The notes under the pieces were generated by a model that worked only from the letters and a program-made list of their open reading frames with translations, was not told where the DNA came from and did no database searches. The translations under genes and the position numbers were made by a program. Positions 1 through 8,345 of a stretch of DNA of 64,000 bases are shown piece after piece. The stretch covers positions 186,001 through 250,000 of the forward strand of contig NZ_JAJQXW010000001.1 of assembly GCF_021246445.1 (NCBI RefSeq). Direction: 5' to 3'. The stretch comes from Rhabdothermincola salaria. Lineage in GTDB: Bacteria; Actinomycetota; Acidimicrobiia; Acidimicrobiales; Acidimicrobilacustridaceae. Every line of letters starts with the position of its first letter. Position 1 is the stretch's first letter.

Positions 1-542
1 GGCGCCCGGTCGAGGAGGTAGGTGCTCACCTCGTGGCACGTGTCGAGCACCTCGCAGAGCTGCTCCTGGCCGAGGTAGATGCGGTCGAGGGCGACCTCGA
101 CCCGGGCGACGATCGTGAGGCTGCGTTCGGCGGCGTCGGTCACGCTGGCGAAGGAGTCGATGGCAGAGACCTCGAGGGGCAGGTCGGGTCCGCCGAGGCC
201 GGCGAGGTCGGTGGCCAGCACCAACAGGTCCGGACCTTGGGGGAGGGGCGGGAGCACCCACGTGAAGACGAGCGGGAAGTGGAAGCCCTCGATGGGTTCG
301 CTGGTCTCGGGGAGCTCGAGCATGCGGTCCTCGAACGCCAACATCACCCGTGGATCGACCTCGAGCGAGAGATGCAGGTCGAGGGGGCCACCGCAGGCCT
401 CCTCCGGGTGCAGGTCGACCTCCCACGCCTGACGCAGCGAGTAGGTCTCGACGAAGTGGCGTTCGTCGTGCACGTGGAAGGCGTGGTCCACGGCGTGGTC
501 CTTGAGGTCGGCCACGAAGCCGGGGACGTCGATGATGGCCAA
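1..542 (-). CDS. Conserved hypothetical protein, 3' end cut by the window
   Basis: Open on the minus strand from a TTG at 542 through the window edge (about 180 residues seen, no stop). An AGAGGAG-type ribosome site lies about 10 bases upstream of the TTG. The protein starts MAIIDVPGFVADLKDHAVDH, is acidic, rich in Asp, His and Leu, and has no signal peptide or obvious membrane segment. It contains two proline-rich stretches near residues 95-125. No domain was recognised. It runs divergently from the phosphatase gene at 633. The whole segment is also open on the plus strand, but that reading is low-complexity antisense. Function unknown; the start is moderately certain. Confidence 0.6.
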   Translation of the reverse strand, partial: MAIIDVPGFVADLKDHAVDHAFHVHDERHFVETYSLRQAWEVDLHPEEACGGPLDLHLSLEVDPRVMLAFEDRMLELPETSEPIEGFHFPLVFTWVLPPLPQGPDLLVLATDLAGLGGPDLPLEVSAIDSFASVTDAAERSLTIVARVEVALDRIYLGQEQLCEVLDTCHEVSTYLLDRA

Positions 543-619
543 GGCGCTGTTGGCTCCTCTGCTGGGTCGCGGGAGGGAGGGGAGGGGATCCAGCCTGCCA
601 CGGGCCCCTGCTCCACGGC

Positions 620-625
620 TACCGT
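620..625 (+). promoter_or_regulatory. Leaderless -10 element (TACCGT) for the phosphatase at 633
   Basis: TACCGT ends 7 bases before the GTG at 633, and no ribosome site precedes that codon. The spacing matches the other leaderless starts in this window. Confidence 0.5.
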
Positions 626-632
626 CGCCTGC

Positions 633-1379
633 GTGGACGACCAGTCGCTGCTCGAGGTCCTCGACGAGACCGCCGAGGCCATCCGCCTGGCCCTGGGCGA
701 TCTCGACGACTGGGGCCTGGCCGGCACCAGGGCGGGCCAGTACCACTCGGACCTCGCCGCCGACGCCGCCGCCCTCGAGGTGCTCGAGCAGGCCGGGGTC
801 GGCGTGCTGTCCGAGGAGTCCGGTCGGCACCGCCCCGATGCCTCGCTCACCGTCGTGCTCGACCCCCTCGACGGCTCCACCAACGCCAGTCGGGGCATCC
901 CCTGGTACGCCACCAGCCTCTGCGCCGTCGACGCCGACGGGCCCCGTGCCGCTCTCGTGGTCAACCTGGCCACGGGTGACCGCTTCCAGGCCCGCCGGGG
1001 TGGCGGTGCCACCCGCAACGGGGTGCCCATCGTGCCGAGCGGGGCCGAGGACCTGTCCCGCTCGGTGGTGCTGCTGTCGGGTTTCCCCGGCCGGTGGCTC
1101 GGGTGGAAGCAGTTCCGAGCGCTCGGCGCCTGTGCCCTCGACCTGTGCGCGGTGGCCATGGGCACCGCGGATGGCTACATCGACTGCAGCCACAACGCGC
1201 ACGGCTCGTGGGACTACCTCGGGGGCATGCTGGTCTGCCAGGAAGCCGGCGCCGTCGTGGTCGACGCGGACGGGCGCGATCTCGTCAGCCTGGACCACGC
1301 CGCCCGCCTCACGCCCCTGGCCGCGGCGAGCCCGGCGCTGTTGGATCAACTGGTCACGGCCCGGCGCTCCGTAGGCTGA
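633..1379 (+). CDS. Inositol monophosphatase family protein
   Basis: 248 residues from GTG 633. It carries the metal-binding motifs of the IMPase/FBPase superfamily: GVLSEESG near residue 62, DPLDGSTN near residue 77 and a C-terminal GSWDYLGG near residue 192. The family hydrolyses sugar or inositol monophosphates (myo-inositol-1-P, fructose-1,6-bisP, 3'-phosphoadenosine 5'-phosphate) with Mg2+. The exact substrate cannot be read from the sequence. A much longer open frame starts at 33, but its first 200 residues are antisense to the gene at 1-542. I chose GTG 633 because the homologous region begins there and a TACCGT element lies 7 bases upstream. A second, more canonical member is at 59906-60748. 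Confidence 0.85.
   Translation: MDDQSLLEVLDETAEAIRLALGDLDDWGLAGTRAGQYHSDLAADAAALEVLEQAGVGVLSEESGRHRPDASLTVVLDPLDGSTNASRGIPWYATSLCAVDADGPRAALVVNLATGDRFQARRGGGATRNGVPIVPSGAEDLSRSVVLLSGFPGRWLGWKQFRALGACALDLCAVAMGTADGYIDCSHNAHGSWDYLGGMLVCQEAGAVVVDADGRDLVSLDHAARLTPLAAASPALLDQLVTARRSVG
1372..1377 (+). promoter_or_regulatory. Leaderless -10 element (TAGGCT) for the Nudix gene
   Basis: TAGGCT lies across the last codons of the upstream gene and ends 6 bases before GTG 1384. No ribosome site is visible, so the Nudix gene probably has its own leaderless transcript. Confidence 0.6.
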
Positions 1380-1383
1380 CGGC

Positions 1384-1917
1384 GTGTCCCCCACCCGCGC
1401 CCGACTCGAACGCCGGGTCCTCGGCGGCTATCGGCACCTGCCGGCGATCGTCCGCCGCTGGCTGGTACGGCGGGTGGCGCCCTCGTACACGGTGGGCGGG
1501 TTGTGCGTCATCGAGCGCGCCGACGGGCACGTGCTGCTCGTGCGCCACGCCTATCGGCCCCGCTGGGGGCTTCCCGGGGGTTTCCTGAAGCGGGGGGAGC
1601 ATCCCCTCGACGGTGCTCGGCGCGAGGTGCGCGAGGAGGTCGGCCTCGACGTGGATCTCGTCGGCGAACCCGCGGTCGTGGTCGCCCCCGAGTGGCGACG
1701 CGTGGACGTGGTGTTCCGTGCCCGTCCGGCCCCGGGTGCCGACCCCGATGCGGTTCGAGCCCACTCCTCGGAGATCGACGAGGCCCGATGGTTCGCCCGC
1801 GATGAGCTGCCCGAGCTCCAGGAAGAGGCCGCCGAGGCCCTGGTCGCCCTGGCTCGGGTGGCCAACCTGGGCCTGGCCGCGCCCCGTCCCGCCGACGAGC
1901 GCGGCGAGCGTCCGTGA
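1384..1917 (+). CDS. Nudix hydrolase
   Basis: 177 residues. The Nudix box GX5EX7REUXEEXGU is intact at about residues 61-83 (GGFLKRGEHPLDGARREVRE, then EVGL), so a Mg2+-dependent pyrophosphohydrolase of a nucleoside-diphosphate-X compound is expected. The substrate is unknown. An N-terminal basic segment (residues 5-32) precedes the fold. The GTG at 1384 is supported by a TAGGCT element 6 bases upstream. The gene follows the phosphatase by 4 bases but may be transcribed separately. It converges on the tRNA-Val gene, with a short hairpin over its stop codon. Confidence 0.88.
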   Translation: MSPTRARLERRVLGGYRHLPAIVRRWLVRRVAPSYTVGGLCVIERADGHVLLVRHAYRPRWGLPGGFLKRGEHPLDGARREVREEVGLDVDLVGEPAVVVAPEWRRVDVVFRARPAPGADPDAVRAHSSEIDEARWFARDELPELQEEAAEALVALARVANLGLAAPRPADERGERP

Positions 1918-1925
1918 CGCTCGCC
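1903..1925 (+). terminator. Hairpin over the end of the Nudix gene
   Basis: GGCGAGCG and CGCTCGCC form an 8-bp perfect stem around a 7-base loop that holds the stop codon. There is no U-tract. It sits between convergent genes. Confidence 0.45.
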
Positions 1926-1946
1926 GGGAGACGGGTTCGCCTCGAG

Positions 1947-2020
1947 TGGTCCGAGCCCGACTCGAACGGGCGACCTTTGCCTTGTAAGGGCACTGCTCTG
2001 ACCAACTGAGCTACCGGACC
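1947..2020 (-). tRNA. tRNA-Val (anticodon UAC)
   Basis: The reverse complement starts GGTCCGGTAGCTCAGTTGG and folds as a full cloverleaf: 7-bp acceptor stem (one G-U), D arm GCTC/GAGC, anticodon loop CTTACAA (UAC, Val), a 5-base variable loop and a T arm GCCCG-TTCGAGT-CGGGC. The first pair of the anticodon stem (27-43) is G-A. The discriminator base is A and the CCA is not encoded. Confidence 0.93.
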
Positions 2021-2069
2021 GGGGAATCCAGTCTCGCACCTCGGGCGCTCCCGAACGCCACGGCCCTCA

Positions 2070-2705
2070 TCACCACAGTCCGAACTGGCGGTCCCCCGCG
2101 TCGCCGAGACCGGGCACGATGTAGGCCCTCTCGTCCAGGCAGTCGTCGACAGCGGCGGTGATCACCCGGATGGCCAGGCCGGTCTCCTCGAGCAGGGCGA
2201 GGCCCTCGGGTGCCGCGACCACGCACACGGCCACCACCGGTTCGGCGGCACCCCGGGCGAGCAGCATCCGACACGTGTAGGCGAGCGTCCCGCCGGTGGC
2301 CAGCATCGGATCGAGCACGATCACGCGCCGCTGGTCGAGTCGATCGGGGAGCTTGGCCAGGTAGGGGTGGGGCTCGAAGGTGGTCTCGTCGCGAGCGAGG
2401 CCCACGAAACCCACGTCGGCGTCGGGCACGAGATCGAGCGCGGGGCCCAGCAGCCCGGTCCCGGCGCGCAGGACCGGCACGAACACGGGCGCCGCGGCCA
2501 GGCGGACGCTCGGGGCGACGCCCAGGGGCGTGACGACTTCGGCGGGCTCCGTGGGCAGGTCGCGGGTGGCCTCGTGCAACAGGATGACGCCGAGCTGGTG
2601 GAGGGCCTGGCGGAAGGCGGCGTTCGACGTCTCGCCCGAGCGCAGCGTGGCCAGGTGAACCCCGGCCAGGGGGTGATCGATCACGGTGACGTCCACGGGG
2701 GACAT
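2070..2705 (-). CDS. upp: Uracil phosphoribosyltransferase
   Basis: 211 residues, the usual length for the family. It makes UMP from uracil and PRPP (pyrimidine salvage, cytoplasm). The PRPP loop VIVLDPMLATGGT is intact near residues 120-132, the flexible-loop region LRAGTGL is near 76-82 and the uracil-binding C-terminus has YIVPGLGDAGDRQFG. The start is ATG 2705 (MSPVDVTVIDHPL); a longer open frame upstream is not conserved. The gene is divergent from the small gene at 2776 and lies just downstream of tRNA-Val on the same strand. Confidence 0.95.
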   Translation of the reverse strand: MSPVDVTVIDHPLAGVHLATLRSGETSNAAFRQALHQLGVILLHEATRDLPTEPAEVVTPLGVAPSVRLAAAPVFVPVLRAGTGLLGPALDLVPDADVGFVGLARDETTFEPHPYLAKLPDRLDQRRVIVLDPMLATGGTLAYTCRMLLARGAAEPVVAVCVVAAPEGLALLEETGLAIRVITAAVDDCLDERAYIVPGLGDAGDRQFGLW

Positions 2706-2775
2706 CGTGGCATCTGCCTGCCCAGCGACCGTGCGTGCCAACCTGCACCCAACGCTGGACGATCTGGAGGCAGTG

Positions 2776-3015
2776 ATGGCGCACGACGATGGCGACGAGC
2801 AGCTGATCGAGCGGGCGGTGCTCAACGACAGCGCGGAGGGGCAGGTCCTGGCGACCCGGCTGATCGAGCTCTTCGGGGCCTTCATGTCCGAAGAGGTGCG
2901 CCCCGTGCTGCGCCGGATCTCCGAGGAGGGCGGCGAACCCCAGCTGACGGTGAACGCGCTCGCCGAGCTGTTGCGTCAGATCGCGGATGCGACCGAGAAG
3001 CCTGTCGAGCGCTGA
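2776..3015 (+). CDS. Small hypothetical protein, 79 residues
   Basis: Starts at ATG 2776 with GGAGG five bases upstream. The product is acidic and predicted to be largely helical (MAHDDGDEQLIERAVLNDSA at the start), with no Cys and no membrane segment. It is divergent from upp, with 70 bases between the starts, and ends 10 bases from the convergent oxidoreductase gene. No family recognised; it may be a small adaptor or regulator. The clear ribosome site and the codon pattern make it a probable real gene. Confidence 0.65.
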   Translation: MAHDDGDEQLIERAVLNDSAEGQVLATRLIELFGAFMSEEVRPVLRRISEEGGEPQLTVNALAELLRQIADATEKPVER

Positions 3016-3025
3016 TCGGGGCGGT

Positions 3026-4051
3026 TCACGAGGCCGTCCACAGCTGCCACGGGGTCTGGTCTCGCGGCCCGGCGAAGGGCAGCGCGACCGTGGCGCCGCC
3101 CTGGTTGGCCGACTGGTGGGCGGCCATCACGATGTCGAGCACCTGTCGTCCGAAGCGGGCTCCGAACACCGACGGACCGCCCCGCAGCGCCTCGGAGAGG
3201 ACGCCGAGCTGGGCGACGTAGCCCAGCCCCTCGAGGCGCGGATCGGCCCCTTCTGCGGTGGCCGCGGTGGGAACCGGGTCGCCGTTGTGCTCCAGCAGCA
3301 GGCCGGGCTGCAGCTCGGCGCGCACGACCCCCGTGTCGGCGGCCGCCTGCAGGTCCCAGACGGTCGTCGGGTGTCGCCAGCTGGCCTCCACGGTGATGGG
3401 CAGCGAGGACGCCAGGTGCACCTCCACCACCGCGTGGTCGTCGACGTCGATGCCCTCGCCGCGTTCGAGGCGGGCGTTCACGGCCACGGCGGGGTCCTCG
3501 CCGGCGATCAGGAGGGCGACGGCGAGCGGATGGACGCCCAGGTCGAAGAGCACGCCCCCGCCCCAGGACGGATCGAGGAAGCCGCCCCAGTCGGGCCGGG
3601 GCTGCAGGGCCCGGACGCTCAGGTGGTGGAGGGGGCCGAGGGTGCGAGCCAGCGCCGCGGCCTGCTGCACGACGGGGGCGAACACCAGGTTCTCGGCGTA
3701 GACGAAGGGTCGCCCGGTGCGCTCGGCCACCTCGACGACCCGATCGGCGTCGGCGAGGGTCGTGGCCAAGGGCTTCTCGACCAGCACACCCGCCCCCGCC
3801 TCCATGGCGGCGATGGCATCGTCGACGTGACAGGAGGGCGGCGTGGCCACGACCACGGCGTCGGCGCCTGCGGGCAAGTCCTGGTAGCGGCACGCTCGGG
3901 CGCCGACCTGGTCGGCCCGCTCTCGGGCCCGTTCCTCGGAACGGGAGGCCACGGCGACGATGTCGAAGCCGGCCAGCGAGGCGGACATGGCGTGGACCAC
4001 GCTGATCATCCCCGCGCCGGCCAAGGCGAGGGTGGGGCGACGGCGAGCCAT
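3026..4051 (-). CDS. Gfo/Idh/MocA family NAD(P)-dependent oxidoreductase
   Basis: 341 residues. An N-terminal Rossmann fold begins LALAGAGMISVVHA, and the family signature EKPLATT is near residue 93. The C-terminal alpha/beta domain has the HPLA segment near 172 that supplies the catalytic His region. Members oxidise or reduce sugars, inositols and related polyols; the substrate here is not deducible. The start at ATG 4051 is preceded on the minus strand by TAGGGT and a 6-base gap with no Shine-Dalgarno, so the transcript is probably leaderless. It is divergent from the penicillin-binding protein gene. Confidence 0.88.
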   Translation of the reverse strand: MARRRPTLALAGAGMISVVHAMSASLAGFDIVAVASRSEERARERADQVGARACRYQDLPAGADAVVVATPPSCHVDDAIAAMEAGAGVLVEKPLATTLADADRVVEVAERTGRPFVYAENLVFAPVVQQAAALARTLGPLHHLSVRALQPRPDWGGFLDPSWGGGVLFDLGVHPLAVALLIAGEDPAVAVNARLERGEGIDVDDHAVVEVHLASSLPITVEASWRHPTTVWDLQAAADTGVVRAELQPGLLLEHNGDPVPTAATAEGADPRLEGLGYVAQLGVLSEALRGGPSVFGARFGRQVLDIVMAAHQSANQGGATVALPFAGPRDQTPWQLWTAS

Positions 4052-4057
4052 GGCCTC

Positions 4058-4063
4058 ACCCTA
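4058..4063 (-). promoter_or_regulatory. Leaderless -10 element (TAGGGT) for the oxidoreductase
   Basis: On the minus strand TAGGGT is followed by GAGGCC and then ATG 4051. It is back-to-back with the TAGGCT element for the divergent gene at 4128. Confidence 0.6.
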
Positions 4064-4114
4064 CGGTCCCACCCGGCACACCCCAGGCGACGACTGGTCC
4101 CGCGGACCCCCGGG

Positions 4115-4120
4115 TAGGCT
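4115..4120 (+). promoter_or_regulatory. Leaderless -10 element (TAGGCT) for the penicillin-binding protein
   Basis: TAGGCT ends 7 bases before GTG 4128. No purine-rich ribosome site lies between them. Confidence 0.6.
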
Positions 4121-4127
4121 CGGATCG

Positions 4128-6389
4128 GTGAAGAAGCTGATCGTCTTCGTCGTCACCGTCTTCGCGGCGGGTGGGCTCCTGGCGGGAGCCGTGGTGGCCG
4201 TCGGGCCCCAGCTGGCGATGGTGGCGTCGGCGGGATCGGGTGAGCCCGAGCCGATCGATCTGAACGCCTTCGGCGACTACGCCGTGCGCAGCCAGGTCTT
4301 CGCCATGGACGGCACCCCCATCGCCACCCTGCACGGCGAGGAGAACCGGTCACCGGTTCCGCTCGATCGGGTGCCCGAGCCGGTGCTCGAGTCCATCCTG
4401 GCGGTCGAGGACGCCGAGTTCTTCGAGCACAACGGCATCAACGTGCGCTCCATCGCCCGAGCCCTGGTGGAGAACGTCTCGGCCGGCGGGGTCGCCCAGG
4501 GTGGGTCCACGATCACCCAGCAGCTGGTGAAGAACGCGCTGCTCAGCGACGAGCGCACCTTCGAGCGCAAGATCGAAGAGGCCGTCCTCGCCCTGCGCCT
4601 CGAGGAGCAGATGTCGAAGGACGAGATCCTCGAGACCTACCTCAACACCGTGTACTTCGGGTCGGGCGCCTACGGCGTGCAGGCGGCGGCCGAGACCTAC
4701 TGGGGCAAGAACGTCGAGGACCTGGGCTGGGCCGAAGGGGCCATGCTGGCCGCGCTGATCTCCAACCCGTCGGCGTACGACCCGACGGTGGCGCCCGAGC
4801 GGGCCCGGCAGCAACGTCAGATCGCGCTCGAGCGGCTCGTCTCGCTCGACGTGATCACCCGCGACGAGGCCACCCTGCTGGGGCTGGTGCCCCTGCCCAC
4901 CGCCCGGTGCACCGGCGGGGTGGGCGAGCGCCCCGAGTGGTGCGGTGAGGTCGACACACCACCGGCCGACAACTACTTCGTCGAGTACGTGAAGAACCAG
5001 CTCCTCGACGATCCGAAGTTCTCCGGGGCACTGGGGGACACCGACGAAGAGCGCTTCGCCGCCGTGTTCGGTGGTGGCCTGCGGGTGCACACCACCGTCG
5101 ACATCGTGGCCCAGTTCGCCGCCCAGGTGGCCCACGCCGAGGAGACCCCGCCGAACGACGTCGGTGTCACCTCGGCCTTCGTGGCCCTCGAGCCGGCCAC
5201 CGGTGCGGTGCGGGCCCTGGTGGGGGGCCCTCCCTTCGGTGAAGAGATCGGCGAGAACAAGTACGACATCGCCACCACCACCCCGGGCCGCCAGACCGGC
5301 TCCACCTTCAAGACCTTCGTCCTGCTCGAAGCCCTCGAGCAGGGCGCCCTGCCCTTCGACACGGTCAGAGGCACGGTGTCGATGGTCGATCCGGGCACCT
5401 TCGAGGACTACGAGGTCGAGGGCCGGGGCGGCACGCTGAACTCCATCACCTCGGCCTCCTCCAACGGCGCCTTCGTCCGGCTCAACCAGGTGCTCGGTCC
5501 CCAGAACGTGGTCAACCTGGCCACCCGGATGGGCCTCGACAACCTTCCGTCCAACGCCGCCGGCATCCCCTCGCTCCCCCTCGGCGTCTCCGACCAGACC
5601 CCGTTGCAGATGGCCAGCGCCTACAGCGCCATCCCCAACGGCGGCGTCCAGAACCCGCCGTACTTCATCGAGCGCATCGAGGACAGGTCCGGCAACGTGC
5701 TGTGGGAGCACGAGGGCGTGAGCCGTCGCGTCCTCAGCCCCCGCACCGCCTGCCTGGCCAGCGAGATCCTGGCCGCCAACGTCACCGGGGGCACGGGTCG
5801 CAACGCGGCGCTGCCCGGTCAGCCCGCGGCCGGCAAGACCGGCACCACCACGGGCCCGAGCGACGTGTGGTTCATCGGCTTCACCCCGTACCTCTCCACC
5901 GCGGTGTGGGTGGGGCACCCCGAGCAGGGCGCGGCCCGGGTCGACGGGGAGGGCGAACCCATCTCGGGCTCGACCTACCTGTCGCAGCTCCCCGGCCGGC
6001 AGGCCTGGGGTAGCACCTTCCCGGCCGCCATCTGGCAGCGCTTCAACGAGCTCTACCACAACGACAAGGAGGAGCGCGGCTTCCCGGGCTGCGAGCCTCC
6101 GAGCCGCAGCGGCCGTCCGCTGCAGGGCAAGAACGACCCGTACGGCTCGCTCAACGGCGGGTACGACCCCACCGGCGTCGGGGTCGTCGCCGGCCCGCTG
6201 AAGGGGTACGACGGGCCAGTCCGACCGCCCTCACCTCCCCGCCGAGCCGAGTCGCAGGAGGCCCCCGACGGCGGTGGCGACGACCCGCCCGCCGAGGACG
6301 GCGGCGCCCCGGCGCCACCCGCGCCCGCCCCGCCGCCTGCGCCGCAGACCCCTGTCCCCACGCCGCCGCCGGCACCGGCCCCCGGGTGA
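4128..6389 (+). CDS. Class A penicillin-binding protein (transglycosylase/transpeptidase)
   Basis: 753 residues. It polymerises lipid II and cross-links peptidoglycan at the outer face of the membrane. The order is: a membrane anchor at residues 4-24, a GT51 glycosyltransferase domain with EDAEFFEH near 95 and QGGSTITQQLVKN near 124, then a transpeptidase domain with STFK near 392 (acyl-serine), SSN near 443 and KTGT near 570. The tail from about residue 690 is Pro/Ala/Gly-rich and probably disordered. GTG 4128 was chosen because it gives the expected short cytoplasmic N-terminus (MKKLIVFVV) and has a TAGGCT element 7 bases upstream; the longer frame from 3960 overlaps the divergent gene. Confidence 0.94.
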   Translation: MKKLIVFVVTVFAAGGLLAGAVVAVGPQLAMVASAGSGEPEPIDLNAFGDYAVRSQVFAMDGTPIATLHGEENRSPVPLDRVPEPVLESILAVEDAEFFEHNGINVRSIARALVENVSAGGVAQGGSTITQQLVKNALLSDERTFERKIEEAVLALRLEEQMSKDEILETYLNTVYFGSGAYGVQAAAETYWGKNVEDLGWAEGAMLAALISNPSAYDPTVAPERARQQRQIALERLVSLDVITRDEATLLGLVPLPTARCTGGVGERPEWCGEVDTPPADNYFVEYVKNQLLDDPKFSGALGDTDEERFAAVFGGGLRVHTTVDIVAQFAAQVAHAEETPPNDVGVTSAFVALEPATGAVRALVGGPPFGEEIGENKYDIATTTPGRQTGSTFKTFVLLEALEQGALPFDTVRGTVSMVDPGTFEDYEVEGRGGTLNSITSASSNGAFVRLNQVLGPQNVVNLATRMGLDNLPSNAAGIPSLPLGVSDQTPLQMASAYSAIPNGGVQNPPYFIERIEDRSGNVLWEHEGVSRRVLSPRTACLASEILAANVTGGTGRNAALPGQPAAGKTGTTTGPSDVWFIGFTPYLSTAVWVGHPEQGAARVDGEGEPISGSTYLSQLPGRQAWGSTFPAAIWQRFNELYHNDKEERGFPGCEPPSRSGRPLQGKNDPYGSLNGGYDPTGVGVVAGPLKGYDGPVRPPSPPRRAESQEAPDGGGDDPPAEDGGAPAPPAPAPPPAPQTPVPTPPPAPAPG

Positions 6390-6458
6390 GCGCCTCGCGG
6401 GCCATGGATGGCGCGCCGGGAGTCGCCTCGGCCGGGCGCTCTGGGTGAAGCTGTCGCC

Positions 6459-7172
6459 ATGACCTCTCTGACCGCGCTGCTCGACCTGCAGGGCTGCGAC
6501 ACCGGCATCGATCAGCTCCGCCATCGCCAGCGGACCCTGCCGGAGCGAGCCACGCTCGAACACCTGGGCATCGAGCGCCGCTCCGTGATCGAGGGCGTCG
6601 TCGACACGCGGGCCCAGCGCGACGAGCTCGGCCGGGAGCAGAAGCGGCTCGAGGACGAGGTCGCCGGTGTCGAGGACAAGGTCGCCACGGTCGACCGTCA
6701 GCTCTACGGCGGCGGGGTCACCTCCCCCAAGGAAGCACAGGCCCTCCAGGCCGAGATGGAGTCGCTCAAGCGGCGTCAGGGCGAGCTCGAGGACCAGGTG
6801 CTCGAGCTCATGGAGGCCATCGAGCCGCTCGACGAGGAGCTGGCGCGCAACGATGTCGCCGTGGCCGCTCTCGATGTCGACATCGCCGCCGCCGAGGCCG
6901 CGCTGGCCGAGGCCGAGGCCTCGATCAGCGCCGAACTGGACGACGCCGTCACCCGGCGAGCCGAGCTGACCTCCGGTGTGCCCGCCGACCTCCTCACCAC
7001 CTACGAGGAGCTGCGGCCCCAGTTCGACGGCGTTGCGGTGGCTCGCCTGCAAGGGCCCACCTGCCAGGGCTGCCACCTCTCCCTCTCGGCCACGGAGGTC
7101 GATCGGCTCCGCCACGAGCCGCCCGATGCCATCGTGCGCTGCCCGGAGTGCCAGCGGATCCTGGTGCGATGA
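6459..7172 (+). CDS. Coiled-coil protein with C-terminal C4 zinc ribbon
   Basis: 237 residues. A long coiled coil (about residues 20-165, heptads rich in Glu, Leu and Arg) is followed by a zinc ribbon with CQGC near 205 and CPEC near 228. This is the architecture of the widespread CdsZ/zf-RING_7 family, thought to be a nucleic-acid or ribosome-linked helper of uncertain role. The ATG at 6459 follows GAAGCT-GTCGCC with no ribosome site, so it may be leaderless. It overlaps the next gene by four bases (ATGA), so the two are translationally coupled. Confidence 0.82.
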   Translation: MTSLTALLDLQGCDTGIDQLRHRQRTLPERATLEHLGIERRSVIEGVVDTRAQRDELGREQKRLEDEVAGVEDKVATVDRQLYGGGVTSPKEAQALQAEMESLKRRQGELEDQVLELMEAIEPLDEELARNDVAVAALDVDIAAAEAALAEAEASISAELDDAVTRRAELTSGVPADLLTTYEELRPQFDGVAVARLQGPTCQGCHLSLSATEVDRLRHEPPDAIVRCPECQRILVR

Positions 7173-7666
7173 TCCTCTGGTTCGCCGGGGTCAGCTTCGT
7201 CTTCGTCTGGTGGGTCTTCAAGAGCCCGGCGCTCGACTACCGCCTCGTCATGCTCGGATCCGTCCTGCCCGTCGGCGAGGTGGTGCTCGGCGGCCCCCGA
7301 CTCCTGCACACCTTGCTCGCCGCGGTGGCGTTGCTGGCCATCGTCATGTTGGCCACCCAGAAGCGGCGCCTCGTCCGGCGTCGGTGGATCGGGCTGCCGA
7401 TCGGTCTGTTGATGCACATCGCCCTCGACGGCATCTGGGCCCGGGCCGAGGTCTTCTGGTGGCCCTTCCTCGGTACCTCGTTCGGCGACGGAGGCCTGCC
7501 CGAGCTCGACCGTCCGGTGGCCGTCATCGTCCTGCTCGAGCTCGTGGGCGTGGCCTGCCTGGCGTGGGCGTGGCGCTCCTTCGGCTTCGACCAGCGCGCC
7601 ACCCGGGACCTCTTCTGGCGCACCGGGCACCTCGACCGGGTGGTCGAGCGACCCCCGACGTGCTGA
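7169..7666 (+). CDS. Integral membrane protein, four predicted helices
   Basis: 165 residues from ATG 7169, whose TGA overlap with the upstream stop shows coupling. Hydrophobic segments lie near residues 2-20, 33-58, 70-86 and 112-135. A motif HIALDGIW near residue 84 and the RLV-GSVLP segment near 25 recall membrane-bound metal-dependent hydrolases of the YdjM/DUF457 type, but the full ligand set is not clear, so the assignment is tentative. It is followed by a histidine phosphatase gene. Confidence 0.7.
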   Translation: MILWFAGVSFVFVWWVFKSPALDYRLVMLGSVLPVGEVVLGGPRLLHTLLAAVALLAIVMLATQKRRLVRRRWIGLPIGLLMHIALDGIWARAEVFWWPFLGTSFGDGGLPELDRPVAVIVLLELVGVACLAWAWRSFGFDQRATRDLFWRTGHLDRVVERPPTC

Positions 7667-7700
7667 GGCAGAGGCGTCGCCGCCACCGGAGAGGACCTCG

Positions 7701-8282
7701 ATGATCGTCGTCGTGCGCCACGGCCGCACCGCCCACAACGCATCGGGCCGCCTGCTCGGCCGCCTCGATCCGCCGCTCGACGCCACCGGCGAGCGCCAGG
7801 CCGCCGCGCTGGCCGAGGCCGTGGGGCCGGTGGACCGGGTGGTGTCCAGCCCCCTGCTGCGCACCCGTCAGACGGCAGAGGCGTTCGGTCTGCCGGTCGA
7901 GGTCGACGAGCGCTGGATCGAGCTCGACTACGGGTCGCTCGACGGCACCCCCCTCGCCGAGGTCCCCTCCGAGCTGTGGCAGCGCTGGCGCCGAGACGCG
8001 GAGTTCGCCCCGCCGGGAGGGGAGAGCCTCGCCGCACTCGGGGTGCGGGTGCGGGCCGCGCTCGACGACCTCGCCGAGGCCAGCGGTCCCGGGACGGGGA
8101 CCACCGTGGTCGTCACCCACGTGTCGCCGGTGAAGGCCGCCGTCACCTGGGCCCTCGGAACGGACGACCTCACGACCTGGAAGCTGTGGGTGGCGCCGGC
8201 CTCGATCACCCGCCTCCAGGTCACCGACCGGGGGGCCGTGCTGCACACCTTCAACGAGATCGCCCATCTCGCCCGCCACTGA
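7701..8282 (+). CDS. Histidine phosphatase family protein (phosphoglycerate-mutase-like)
   Basis: 193 residues. The catalytic RHGRT is at residues 7-11 and the second catalytic His lies in VVVTHVSPV near residue 138. The phosphate-pocket Arg is in SSPLLRTRQTAE near 50. Members dephosphorylate small phosphorylated metabolites or act as mutases; the substrate is not deducible. A GAGGA ribosome site lies just upstream of ATG 7701. It is 34 bases after the membrane protein and probably shares its transcript. Confidence 0.87.
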   Translation: MIVVVRHGRTAHNASGRLLGRLDPPLDATGERQAAALAEAVGPVDRVVSSPLLRTRQTAEAFGLPVEVDERWIELDYGSLDGTPLAEVPSELWQRWRRDAEFAPPGGESLAALGVRVRAALDDLAEASGPGTGTTVVVTHVSPVKAAVTWALGTDDLTTWKLWVAPASITRLQVTDRGAVLHTFNEIAHLARH

Positions 8283-8345
8283 CGAGGCCGTCAGCGGTAC
8301 GGTGGGCACCTGAACGCCGTCGAGCAGATGCGCGAGGGGGAAGGC

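Noticed and set aside
33-632. First 200 codons of the plus-strand frame ending at 1379
   Set aside because: Antisense to the partial minus-strand gene; phosphatase homology begins only at about 633.
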